Below are positions 8,067 to 15,743 of a stretch of DNA of 36,678 nt, piece after piece. The stretch is taken from assembly GCA_003133645.1 (NCBI GenBank), contig PKYI01000010.1, forward strand, positions 638-37,315. The letters are read 5' to 3'. This DNA comes from Acidobacteriota bacterium. Lineage in GTDB: Bacteria; Acidobacteriota; Thermoanaerobaculia; Thermoanaerobaculales; Thermoanaerobaculaceae. The notes beneath the pieces were generated by a model, which worked only from the letters and a program-made list of their open reading frames with translations, ran no database searches and had not been told where the DNA came from. Position 1 is the stretch's first letter; every line of letters begins with the position of its first letter. A program made the position numbers and the translations under genes.

Positions 8067-10832
8067 TCAACGCCCGGCCGGCCCTGCAGCGCCGTCCCGC
8101 AACACCTCGCCGACCAGGATCGCCGGCAGCAGGCCAGGTCGAAGGGACACGTGCAGGAGTTTGGCTTCGCGGATCGCCTCGTCACGGCGGCCTGCCGCCA
8201 GCAGCGCCTTGGCGTTGCATGCGCGCGCCAGGCCGAGCAGCTGGTACAGCATGAAGTCGTAGGCGCATCGCGGCTTGAGATACGTCACCACGCTCAGGGT
8301 CGCCTGCACCGCCGCGGACGTCCGCCCGAGGGCGAGCAGCGCCATCGCCCGGGCGAGGTCGCACTCCATCGCGGCGTCGGGGTTCCGCTTCGCGGCGTCG
8401 GCCATCGCCTCGGGGTCCGTCGGGCGGGTCTTGCCGAGTCTCCAGCGGGCCAGGCAGGCGACGGCCTCGCCGTCGGGTGCGGTGTCGAACGAACGGACCT
8501 CGCAGTCCTCGTCGTGGAGATCGTCCCACCACAGGTCGGCGCGGGCGCGCAACTCGGCCTGCGCCCCGGCCGGCTCGACCGCGGGCCAGTCCGCGATCGC
8601 GTCCTCGAGCGCGGCGCGGTCGCGATGTTCGATGGCGACCCGGGTCATGAGCTGTATCGTCCGGAAGTGTCCCGCCGGCGTCACGCCGTTCGCGCGGTTC
8701 TTCCTGAGCGTCGCCTCCGCGCTCGCCAGATCGCCGGCGATCGCCTGCAGGTGGCCGAGGTTGAGGCCCAGACTGTCGTTTGCCGTCGCCTGCCAACCCA
8801 AACGCAGGAGGTCGATGCCGCCTTCCAGGTCCCCGATCTGGGCGTGTGCGCGGGCCGAATAGAGCGCGACGACGGCGCGGTAGGGCCGCTCGACGAAGAG
8901 CGGCGCGGCGTCCTCGAACAGCGTGCGCTCGTCGCGGAGAACGAGGTTCTTGTCTCCCGAGTTGGCGGTGGCCACGAGGTCCGCCGACCGGGCCACGACG
9001 CCGATCCGCAGCGCCCTGAGGTCCCGGCCGGCGTTGGGCCCGGACGATGGGTTGCCCCAGCGGTCCACGGTGCAGCGTGTCCGGTTCACCGCGAAGAGAG
9101 AACTCCCATCCGGTTCCATGACGAAGCCCGGGTCGGTGTCGAACGCTCCGGGCGCCGCCTGCTCGATCAGCGTGTACCAGGAGAAGCTGCTCCAGCGTGG
9201 CGTGGACGCGCCCGCGATCCCCTGGTTGCTCGCGTCGGAGAAGGCCAGCCTTCCCCTCCCGTCCGGCGGCGTGAACATCAACTCGGCGATCACCGGCGAG
9301 GACGCGAGCAAGCCGTTAAACGCGAGGAAACGAACGCGGGGGGTCCGCGAGTCCGGCACCGGTTCGACGTGGAACAGCCAGCCGCCGGGATGCGCGAGCA
9401 CCAGGTCCCAGCGGCCGGGCCGGGGCCAGAACACGAACAGATACGCCGTCCCCAGCACTCGGTGGCGGCAGTTGACGAGGATTTCCTTCTGCCCGTTGCC
9501 GAGCAGATCGACGGCTCGCGCGACCGGCACCAGGACCGGGGGCGCGATCGGAGTGATATCGATCGAGGTCGCCGCCGCGTCGGGCCTGAACTCCGACACC
9601 AGCCGGCCGTCGAGGCCGAGGATCACCACCTCGCTCGGGACTTCGTGCTCCACCCGCACGTAGGTGCCGGTCTTGCGATAGGCGCACGCTACGACCTGTG
9701 TGGTCCCGTCGCCGAAGAGGTTGGCGCGCTCGATCTCCTGAACGGGCGCGCCGCAGGTGAAACTCCACAGCGTGCGCCCTCGCGAATCCAACCCCCGCAC
9801 GTGGTTCCCCTCCGCAACCACGTCCGCCGCGACCGGCGAGGCTTGGCTCCCGAGCAGCCATCTCCCCGCCATGAAGACAGTGGCGACGGCGGCCACGGTC
9901 AGCACTGACACCGCCGCCAACCGCCGCCAGAAGCGCGGCGAGGCCACCGTGCGGTGCTTTTCCAGGACGCGTCGAGCTGTCGCGGCATCCGGCCAGCGAT
10001 CCCGCGGCTGCTTTTCCAGCAAACGCCGAATGAACCACGCCAGCCAGCGGGGACAGTCGGAGCGCAGGCGTCGCGGATCGGGGGCCGGTTGTTCGATGTG
10101 CGCGTGCGCGACCTCGAAGTTGCTCGTTCCTTGGAAGGGCGGCTGGCCCGTGAGCAGATGGAACAGCGTCACCCCCAGCGAGTAGAGGTCCGAGGCCGGC
10201 GTCAACTCCTGCCCGCGGATCTGCTCCGGACTCATGTACCCCGGTGACCCCACCGTCGTCGCCGTCTGCGTGAGGTGCTCGCCATCCTCCGCGACCTTCA
10301 CCAACCCGAGATCGCCCACCTTCACGCGTCCCTGCGCATCGAGGAGAAGGTTCGACGGCTTGATATCGCGGTGCACGACCCCATGCGTCTGGAGATGCTC
10401 CAGCGCCACCAGTACTTGCTGCGCCACGGCCACGACCTCATCGGTCGCGAGCGGGCCGTCGCGTTCGAGCTTGGCGGCGAGGTTCCCCTGCGGCAGCCAC
10501 TCCATCGCCAGCGCGAGGCGGCCATCCGCCTCGATCAGCTCGTAGATCCGCACCAGGTTGGAGTGTTGCAGGCTGCGCCCCAGCCGCACCTCGCGCCGTA
10601 GCCGTCCAAGAGCGGCAGGCGACACCGCCGGGTGGAAGATCTTCACCGCCACGAGCTCGCCGAGGCGCTCGTCCATCGCGAGCCACACCTCCGCCTGCCC
10701 GCCCTGCCCCAGCAGCCGCTGCAACCGCCACCGCGCGGGCAGCTCGAACCCCCACCCCGCCGGCGCCGCAGCGACCGGGGTGCGCGTGTCGGTCTGCTTT
10801 TCCCCGTTGCCCGCCTCACCCATTGGGATCAC
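8067..10832 (-). CDS. Membrane Ser/Thr protein kinase with VCBS-like and TPR-like extracytoplasmic region
   Basis: A 921-residue Hanks-type (PknB-like) kinase. Cytoplasmic domain: glycine loop GQGGQAEV (42-49), Lys64 in VAVKIF, catalytic loop HRDIKPSN (154-161, Asp156), GDLGL in place of DFG (Asp174), activation segment ending GYMSPEQ and DLYSLGV. One transmembrane helix lies at about 303-322. The outer part begins with segments such as NLFGDGTTQVV and DLLGNGQKEILV, like FG-GAP/VCBS blades. It continues into an alanine-rich helical region (about 680-900) that looks like TPR repeats. It probably senses an external or envelope signal. The GTG at 10832 is chosen because a -10 box lies 6 nt before it; ATG 10823 is the alternative. 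Confidence 0.9.
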   Translation of the reverse strand: MIPMGEAGNGEKQTDTRTPVAAAPAGWGFELPARWRLQRLLGQGGQAEVWLAMDERLGELVAVKIFHPAVSPAALGRLRREVRLGRSLQHSNLVRIYELIEADGRLALAMEWLPQGNLAAKLERDGPLATDEVVAVAQQVLVALEHLQTHGVVHRDIKPSNLLLDAQGRVKVGDLGLVKVAEDGEHLTQTATTVGSPGYMSPEQIRGQELTPASDLYSLGVTLFHLLTGQPPFQGTSNFEVAHAHIEQPAPDPRRLRSDCPRWLAWFIRRLLEKQPRDRWPDAATARRVLEKHRTVASPRFWRRLAAVSVLTVAAVATVFMAGRWLLGSQASPVAADVVAEGNHVRGLDSRGRTLWSFTCGAPVQEIERANLFGDGTTQVVACAYRKTGTYVRVEHEVPSEVVILGLDGRLVSEFRPDAAATSIDITPIAPPVLVPVARAVDLLGNGQKEILVNCRHRVLGTAYLFVFWPRPGRWDLVLAHPGGWLFHVEPVPDSRTPRVRFLAFNGLLASSPVIAELMFTPPDGRGRLAFSDASNQGIAGASTPRWSSFSWYTLIEQAAPGAFDTDPGFVMEPDGSSLFAVNRTRCTVDRWGNPSSGPNAGRDLRALRIGVVARSADLVATANSGDKNLVLRDERTLFEDAAPLFVERPYRAVVALYSARAHAQIGDLEGGIDLLRLGWQATANDSLGLNLGHLQAIAGDLASAEATLRKNRANGVTPAGHFRTIQLMTRVAIEHRDRAALEDAIADWPAVEPAGAQAELRARADLWWDDLHDEDCEVRSFDTAPDGEAVACLARWRLGKTRPTDPEAMADAAKRNPDAAMECDLARAMALLALGRTSAAVQATLSVVTYLKPRCAYDFMLYQLLGLARACNAKALLAAGRRDEAIREAKLLHVSLRPGLLPAILVGEVLRDGAAGPAGR

Positions 10833-10838
10833 GGCGAA

Positions 10839-10844
10839 AGTCTA
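10839..10844 (-). promoter_or_regulatory. -10 hexamer TAGACT for the kinase gene, leaderless geometry
   Basis: On the minus strand TAGACT ends 6 nt before the GTG at 10832, so the expected transcription start coincides with the start codon. The -35 region reads GGGACC after 17 nt, a partial match only. Confidence 0.5.
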
Positions 10845-10930
10845 CACTCGCGCGGCGACTAGGTCCCGTCGCGCACTCATCGCGGTCCGCTGTGCCGCGC
10901 CCGGCTGCCGGCCTCGCATCGCCGGCACCA

Positions 10931-12163
10931 TCACGCCCGCCCGGCGAGTGCGCGGCCGGCGATCCACCCGGTCGTCCACGCGGCCTGGAAGTTGAAGCCG
11001 CCGGTGATGCCGTCGATGTCGAGCAGCTCGCCGGCGAGGAAGAGGCCGGGGCAGATCCGGCTCTCCATCGTCTTGAAGCCGACCTCGGCAAGCCGCACGC
11101 CGCCGCACGTGACGAACTCGTCCTTGTTCATGCTCTTGCCGGTCACCGGCAGCTCCGTCCGAACGAGCTGCCGGACGAGCCGCTGCTGCCCGGCGCGCGT
11201 CAGCTCCGCCCAACGCGTGCCGCGCTCGATCCCCGATGCCAGCACAAGGCTCTGCCACAGGCGGGCGGTCAGCGGCGCAAACGGCGTGTTGACCACCAGG
11301 CGGGCCGGCTGGTCCCGGCGGCGGAGGTGGCACGCCGCCGCGATCTCGTTCCCGGTGAGGTGAGGCAGCCAATTGAGGTGCAGCGCAAACCTGTAGCCAA
11401 GGTCGTGCAGCGCCCGCGCGCCCCACGCCGACGCCCGCAGCACGGCCGGGCCGGAGAGACCCTGGTGCGTCAGCAGCAGCGCGCCGCGCTCGCGCACGCC
11501 CGCGGCCGGCACCGACGCTTCCACGGCCTCGACCGAGACCCCCGCCAGCTCGCGCACCCACGTCGTCTCGACATTGAACGCAAACAGCGATGGCACCGGT
11601 GGCTCGAGGGTGTGGCCAAGGGCGACCGCCAGTGCCCCGGCGGCGGGGGTGCGACAACCCCCGGTGGCGAGGATCAGGCGGTCGCAGGCCAGCGTCTCAC
11701 CGCCGGCGAGCGTCAGCTCGAACCCCCCTTCCGGGCGCCGGTTGACGGCCTCCACGCCACAGCTGAGCCGCAGCCTCACCCCCGCCGCCGCGGCCGCCCG
11801 CAGGAGGCAGTTGATCACCGTCCCGGAGGAGTCGCTGACCGGGAACACGCGGCCGTCGGGCTCGGTCTTCAGCGGAACACCCCGTGCCTCGAACCACGCG
11901 ACGGTGTCGCGCGGCTGGAACACCCCGAACGGTCCGAGCAGCGCCCGCCCACCGCGTGGGTACGAGCCGGCGAGTTCGCGCGCGTCGAAGCAGGCGTGGG
12001 TGACGTTGCAGCGCCCGCCCCCCGAGATCCGGACCTTGGAAAGCAGCGCCGCGCCCTTCTCGATGACCGTGACCTCGAAGGCCGGCGCCGCCTCGGCGCA
12101 CGCAATCGCGGCAAAGACCCCCGCCGCTCCCCCGCCGACCACGACGACCCGCCGCACTCCCAT
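10931..12163 (-). CDS. BaiN/HI0933-type NAD(P)/FAD-dependent oxidoreductase
   Basis: A 410-residue flavoprotein of the HI0933/YhiN/BaiN family. The FAD dinucleotide motif GGGAAG (10-15) follows VRRVVVV. The family signature SGGGRCN is at about 48-54, and ILATGG marks the second FAD contact. The C-terminal block has VTCGGVRLAEV, then GLFLAGELLDIDGITGGFNFQAAWTTGW, a hallmark of this family (seen as two shorter motifs either side of LDIDG). Members reduce flavin-dependent substrates of largely unknown nature; BaiN acts on bile-acid intermediates, but that role should not be transferred here. It is 98 nt upstream of nothing co-transcribed: the kinase gene downstream has its own -10. Start ATG 12163 is supported by a -10 box 7 nt away. 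Confidence 0.9.
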   Translation of the reverse strand: MGVRRVVVVGGGAAGVFAAIACAEAAPAFEVTVIEKGAALLSKVRISGGGRCNVTHACFDARELAGSYPRGGRALLGPFGVFQPRDTVAWFEARGVPLKTEPDGRVFPVSDSSGTVINCLLRAAAAAGVRLRLSCGVEAVNRRPEGGFELTLAGGETLACDRLILATGGCRTPAAGALAVALGHTLEPPVPSLFAFNVETTWVRELAGVSVEAVEASVPAAGVRERGALLLTHQGLSGPAVLRASAWGARALHDLGYRFALHLNWLPHLTGNEIAAACHLRRRDQPARLVVNTPFAPLTARLWQSLVLASGIERGTRWAELTRAGQQRLVRQLVRTELPVTGKSMNKDEFVTCGGVRLAEVGFKTMESRICPGLFLAGELLDIDGITGGFNFQAAWTTGWIAGRALAGRA

Positions 12164-12170
12164 GGCGGCG

Positions 12171-12176
12171 ACTGTA
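12171..12176 (-). promoter_or_regulatory. -10 hexamer TACAGT for the BaiN-type gene, leaderless geometry
   Basis: TACAGT on the minus strand lies 7 nt before the ATG at 12163, with no Shine-Dalgarno between. The -35 region is GC-only and weak. Confidence 0.45.
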
Positions 12177-12251
12177 CCGCAACCGCCGCGAGCGCCGCCG
12201 CGGCGGTTCGTTGCGGTGCTGCAAGAGGGGGGGACCGGAACGGGCGATCGG

Positions 12252-12290
12252 GAAAAAGCGGATCCCCAGGAGCCGCGAGACTCCTGGGGA
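12252..12290 (-). terminator. Rho-independent terminator of the peroxiredoxin gene
   Basis: On the minus strand a perfect 10-bp stem (12281-12290 with 12263-12272) closes an 8-nt loop and is followed after five bases by TTTTT (12253-12257). It lies 25 nt past the TAA-type end of the peroxiredoxin gene. Its presence also argues that the downstream half of that gene is part of the normal transcript. Confidence 0.8.
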
Positions 12291-12314
12291 CCCGATGCAG
12301 TAACAACGGACGGC

Positions 12315-13031
12315 CTACTTCTCCATCTTCGGATTCCAGACCTTCCACACGTTGCCGACGAGGTCGGGCCCGGGCTTGAGCGTCGGCTGGCCCGGCTGCC
12401 ACCCCGCCGGGGTCGCCTCGGCCCCCTTGCTGGCGCGCACGACCTGGAACGCGCGGAACTGGCGCACGGTCTCCGCGAACATGCGGCCGACCGGCGGCGT
12501 GAGCACCTCCATTGCCTGGATCACGCCGTCGGGGTCGATGATGAACCGGCCGCGCAACTCGATGCCCATGTTGTCGTCGTAGACGCCGTACGCCTTGCCG
12601 ATGTTGCCGGCCTGGTCCGAGACCATATGGAAGGGCACGCCGCCCTCGACCATCTTGGTGAGTTCGTTGTCGTTCCACATCTTGTGGACGAAGTGGCTGT
12701 CAACGCTGACCGAGAGGACCTCGACGCCCAGTTCCTGCAGCTTCGCGTAGTTGTCGGCGACCGCCGACACTTCCGTCGCTCAAACGAAGGTGAAGTCGCC
12801 CGGGTAGAAGCAGAGCAGGATCCACTTGCCCAGGTAATCCGAGAGCTTGACGTTGGTGAAGCCGCCCTTGAAGTAGGCGGGCGCCTGGAAATCCGGGGCC
12901 TTCTGTCCCACGCGTGCGGTCACGGCCGTCTCCTTTCTCGTCTCGGGGGCCGGGGACACCGGCGCGGAGGGCGGACCTTCGCCGACCACGCTCCCGGTGA
13001 CACGAGCGCATCCCTTGGGTTCGTCTGCCAT
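12315..13031 (-). CDS. Selenocysteine-containing peroxiredoxin (AhpC/TSA family), in-frame TGA = Sec84
   Basis: One 238-residue peroxiredoxin that reads through a TGA at 12780-12782. Before it the protein reads [15 protein letters not shown], after it [11 protein letters not shown]. The TGA therefore sits exactly at the peroxidatic position of the family motif FTFVCPTE (Thr81-x-x-Sec84), and both halves align continuously with AhpC/Prx1. A SECIS-like hairpin follows directly. Downstream, [12 protein letters not shown] carries the active-site arginine. [10 protein letters not shown] (Thr207) stands where 2-Cys enzymes have EVCPAGW, so the resolving cysteine is missing and no cysteine remains after Sec84. 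Residues 1-40 form an extra Pro/Glu/Thr-rich extension. ATG 13031 follows AAAGGAGG by 4 nt. It should reduce peroxides using an external thiol. Sec-insertion genes are not in this window. Confidence 0.9.
12749..12782 (-). promoter_or_regulatory. Bacterial SECIS element directly after the Sec TGA
   Basis: Counting the U of UGA as 1, bases 12-14 and 15-20 pair with 32-34 and 25-30, giving a 9-bp stem with one bulged A (12752). The apical tetraloop GGUC is at 21-24 (12759-12762). The E. coli fdhF SECIS has its AGGUCU loop at 21-26 by the same count, so the conserved GGUC lies within one base of the same distance. It overlaps codons that also fit the peroxiredoxin family. Confidence 0.82.
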
Positions 13032-13062
13032 CTGGCCTCCTTTCATTTGTCTGTCTGGGATA

Positions 13063-13092
13063 ACGGTAACCTGTCTCAGGAGGAGCGGTCAA
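13063..13092 (-). promoter_or_regulatory. Promoter of the selenoprotein peroxiredoxin gene
   Basis: Minus-strand TTGACC (13087-13092), 18-nt spacer, TACCGT (13063-13068). A start near 13056 would give a leader of about 25 nt containing AAAGGAGG before ATG 13031. It is divergent from the permease promoter at 13171. Confidence 0.6.
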
Positions 13093-13170
13093 GCGCCGGA
13101 GCTTTGGCGGCTCTCCGCTCGACGACGACGGCCCGCCGCGTCCCCAAGCCCAGCCGCGCCTGGAGCGGCG

Positions 13171-13176
13171 TAGACT
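13171..13176 (+). promoter_or_regulatory. -10 hexamer TAGACT for the MacB-type permease gene
   Basis: TAGACT lies 9 nt before ATG 13186, leaving a leader of zero to three bases. No Shine-Dalgarno and no convincing -35 are seen. Confidence 0.4.
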
Positions 13177-13185
13177 GCGCGCCGG

Positions 13186-14478
13186 ATGAATCGCTCGTTC
13201 GCCAGCCGCCCGCTCCCCACCCAGACGCCCCGTAGCCAGCCCTCGGCGGCCGCGATGCTCGCGACCCTGTTCTTCCGCGAGGCGGTGCGGGCGCTCGCCC
13301 GCCACAAGCTGCGCAGCGCGCTCACCACGCTCGGCATCTGCATCGGCATCGCCGCCGTCGTCCTCGTCGTGGCGATCGGCAAGGCGGGCTCCGAGCGCGC
13401 CCAGCAGGCGCTCGCGGACCTCGGCGAGAACTTCGTCTGGATCGAGGCCGGCTCGCGCAACGTCAACGGCGTGCGCAGCGGGGCCCTCGGCATGAATACC
13501 CTCACGGTCGGGGACACCGACGCGATCCGCCGTGAGGTGCCGCTCATCGCCCGCGTATCGCCGCAGGTGGACGGACACGTCCAGATCATCTTCGGCAACC
13601 GGAACTGGGGCACGCACTTCCGCGGCGAGACCCCGGACTACCTGGCGATCAAGCGCTGGCCTGTCGCGACCGGATCCTCGTTCTCGCAGGACGACGTGGA
13701 CCGGGCAGCGGCCAAGGTCCTGCTCGGCGAGACCGTTCGCCAGCAGCTCTTCGGGGACGCCGACCCGGTGGGCAAAATCGTCCGCATGCAGGGGCAGCTC
13801 TTCGAGGTGGTCGGCGTGTTGTCGGCGAGGGGGCAGAACGGCGACGGGCGCGACCAGGACGATTGGGTCTTCGTCCCGTACACGGCCGCGCAGAGGCGGC
13901 TCCTGCCCAACTTCCAGACGTGGCTCGACGACATCCTGTGCTCAGCGGTGTCGCCTCAGGCGGTGGAGCCCGCGATCCACCAGGTGCGAGCGCTGCTCCG
14001 GGAGCGCCACCGCATCCGTCAGGGGGCGGACGACGACTTCAACATCCGCCGCCCCGACGAGGTGCTCGGGGCGCGGGTGGCGGCGAGCGACGCCCTCGCG
14101 AACCTGCTCGTGTCGGTGGCGGCGATCTCGCTGCTCGTGGGCGGCATCGGCATCATGAACGTGATGCTCGCCTCGGTGGCGCAGCGCACCGGCGAGATCG
14201 GCGTGCGCATGGCCGTCGGCGCGCGCGAGTCGGCGATCCGCGTCCAGTTCCTCGGCGAGGCCGTTGTCTTGAGCCTCATCGGCGGCGTGTTCGGCGTCGC
14301 CCTCAGCTACGTGGGCGCGGTGGCGTTCGCGCGCACGCTGGGCTGGCCGATCTCGATCCCGCCGTCGTCCCTGCTCGCCGCCACCGCCGCCGCCGTGACC
14401 GTTGGCGTCGTCTTCGGCTACTTCCCGGCCTGGAAGGCCTCCCGCCTCGACCCCATCGAAGCTCTCCACCACGAGTGA
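13186..14478 (+). CDS. MacB/FtsX-type ABC transporter permease
   Basis: A 430-residue membrane protein of the MacB (efflux/lipoprotein-release-type) permease family. The first transmembrane helix (about 47-65) follows the family opener REAVRALARHKLRSALTTLG. A large periplasmic MacB_PCD-like domain (about 70-290) follows, then three C-terminal helices with GGIGIMNVMLASVAQRTGEIGVRMAVGAR and, at the end, FPAWKASRLDPIEAL. No ATPase or membrane-fusion gene is next to it, so its partner must be encoded elsewhere. Start 13186 is favoured by the nearby -10 box. Met24 (13255), which begins closer to the family consensus, is a real alternative. Substrate unknown; roles include macrolide, peptide or lipoprotein export. 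Confidence 0.88.
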   Translation: MNRSFASRPLPTQTPRSQPSAAAMLATLFFREAVRALARHKLRSALTTLGICIGIAAVVLVVAIGKAGSERAQQALADLGENFVWIEAGSRNVNGVRSGALGMNTLTVGDTDAIRREVPLIARVSPQVDGHVQIIFGNRNWGTHFRGETPDYLAIKRWPVATGSSFSQDDVDRAAAKVLLGETVRQQLFGDADPVGKIVRMQGQLFEVVGVLSARGQNGDGRDQDDWVFVPYTAAQRRLLPNFQTWLDDILCSAVSPQAVEPAIHQVRALLRERHRIRQGADDDFNIRRPDEVLGARVAASDALANLLVSVAAISLLVGGIGIMNVMLASVAQRTGEIGVRMAVGARESAIRVQFLGEAVVLSLIGGVFGVALSYVGAVAFARTLGWPISIPPSSLLAATAAAVTVGVVFGYFPAWKASRLDPIEALHHE

Positions 14479-14525
14479 GGCTGCGACGCCCTCGTACACC
14501 GCTTGACAGGGCGCAACCGACCCCC

Positions 14526-14553
14526 TTGACCATGCCTCGACCGCGCCTATCAT
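14526..14553 (+). promoter_or_regulatory. Sigma70-type promoter upstream of the hydrolase gene
   Basis: TTGACC (14526-14531), 16-nt spacer, TATCAT (14548-14553). A start near 14560 would coincide with an ATG at 14559 that opens a 22-codon ORF, ahead of the hydrolase. Confidence 0.55.
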
Positions 14554-14558
14554 CGACA

Positions 14559-14627
14559 ATGGAAAGAAACTCCCCATCCATCGTTGGGCCCTCACCACTC
14601 CGATGGCGTACGGAAGAAAGACCCTAG
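14559..14627 (+). CDS. Possible 22-residue leader ORF before the hydrolase
   Basis: ATG at 14559 lies 5 nt past the -10 box, and the frame runs 22 codons to a TAG at 14625-14627, ending 11 nt before the hydrolase ATG. It is rich in Pro, Ser and Arg and has no recognisable motif. It might be a translated leader or mere chance; support is positional only. Confidence 0.2.
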   Translation: MERNSPSIVGPSPLRWRTEERP

Positions 14628-14638
14628 GCAGATCGATC

Positions 14639-15736
14639 ATGAAACAGACTTACTTCAAGCCGAAGCTCACCCCTTACCTGCTCATGCTGGTGTTTGCGGT
14701 TGCGGCGGCGGGGTCGCGCGCCACGACTTACCCCGTGCCCGTCGCAGGCGATTACGTCCTTCACGATTTCCACTTCCGCTCCGGCGAGTCGTTGCCGGAA
14801 GTCCGCATGCATTACGTGACGCTGGGCACGCCCCGGCGCGACGCGCAGGGGCTCGTCCGTAACGCCGTGCTGATCCTGCACGGCACCACCGGGAGCAGCG
14901 TGCAGTTCCTGCAACCGATGTTCGCCGGCGAGCTGTTCGGCTCCGGCCAGCCCCTCGACGCGGCCCGCTACTACCTCGTCATCCCGGACAACCTCGGCCA
15001 CGGTGAGTCGAGCAAGCCGAGCGACGGCCTCCACGCGAGATTTCCGAAGTACGGCTACATCGACATGGTCGAGGCACAGTACCGCCTGTTGACCGAGGGC
15101 CTGCAGGTGAACCATCTCCGGCTGGTCATGGGCACGTCGATGGGCGGAATGCACAGTTGGTTGTGGGGAGAGATCCATCCGGAGTTCATGGACGCGCTCA
15201 TGCCGCTGGCCAGTCTGCCGACGCAGATCTCGGGGCGGAACCGAGTCTGGCGGCGCGTCATCATCGACGCCATCCGCGACTCGCCGGACTGGCAGAATGG
15301 GGACTACCGGACCCAGCCTTCGGGGATGCGGGTCGCGCTGGAGATGCTCTATTTCATGGGGAGCAACCCGGTGTTGCGCATGCACGAGGCGCCCAACCTG
15401 GCCAGGACCGATGAAACGCTCGACCACTACGTGACGACCGCCATGACGAAGCTCGATGCCAACGACGTGATGTACGCCATCGCGGCTTCCCGGGACTACG
15501 ACCCCGGGCCAGGACTGGAAAAGATCACCGCGCCGCTGCTCGCCGTCAACTCCGCCGACGACCTGATCAACCCGCCGGAACTGGGCGTGCTCGGGCACGA
15601 AATCAAACGGGTGAAGCACGGCGAAGCGATCGTGATTCCCACCAGCGACCAGACCGTGGGTCACGGTAGCCACACGAAGGCGGTCCTTTGGAAGCAATAC
15701 CTGGCGCGGTTGTTGAAGGACACGGAACGAAATTGA
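14639..15736 (+). CDS. Secreted alpha/beta hydrolase, MetX (homoserine acetyltransferase)-like
   Basis: A 365-residue alpha/beta-hydrolase with the homoserine O-acetyltransferase-like architecture. Visible: VLILHGTTGSS (oxyanion region), PDNLGHGESSKP, nucleophile Ser167 in GTSMGG, acid residue in NSADDLINPPE and catalytic His in VGHGSH. A signal peptide (TPYLLMLVFAVAAAGSRA) directs it to the periplasm, where true MetX enzymes do not act. An esterase or acyltransferase on an exported substrate is more likely than methionine synthesis. ATG 14639 begins the signal peptide; ATG 14603 is in frame but adds a charged extension. It is followed after 7 nt by the cyclophilin gene, so the two probably form an operon. 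Confidence 0.85.
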   Translation: MKQTYFKPKLTPYLLMLVFAVAAAGSRATTYPVPVAGDYVLHDFHFRSGESLPEVRMHYVTLGTPRRDAQGLVRNAVLILHGTTGSSVQFLQPMFAGELFGSGQPLDAARYYLVIPDNLGHGESSKPSDGLHARFPKYGYIDMVEAQYRLLTEGLQVNHLRLVMGTSMGGMHSWLWGEIHPEFMDALMPLASLPTQISGRNRVWRRVIIDAIRDSPDWQNGDYRTQPSGMRVALEMLYFMGSNPVLRMHEAPNLARTDETLDHYVTTAMTKLDANDVMYAIAASRDYDPGPGLEKITAPLLAVNSADDLINPPELGVLGHEIKRVKHGEAIVIPTSDQTVGHGSHTKAVLWKQYLARLLKDTERN

Positions 15737-15743
15737 AACCGCG

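Noticed and set aside
12780-12782. The TGA in the peroxiredoxin read as a nonsense mutation, frameshift or boundary between two genes
   Set aside because: It falls exactly at the catalytic residue, the frame continues unchanged with conserved sequence, a SECIS-like hairpin follows, and no other damage is present. A single sequencing error remains the only serious rival.
14639-15736. Assignment of the MetX-like hydrolase to methionine biosynthesis
   Set aside because: A clear signal peptide places it outside the cytoplasm and no methionine or sulfur-assimilation genes are near.
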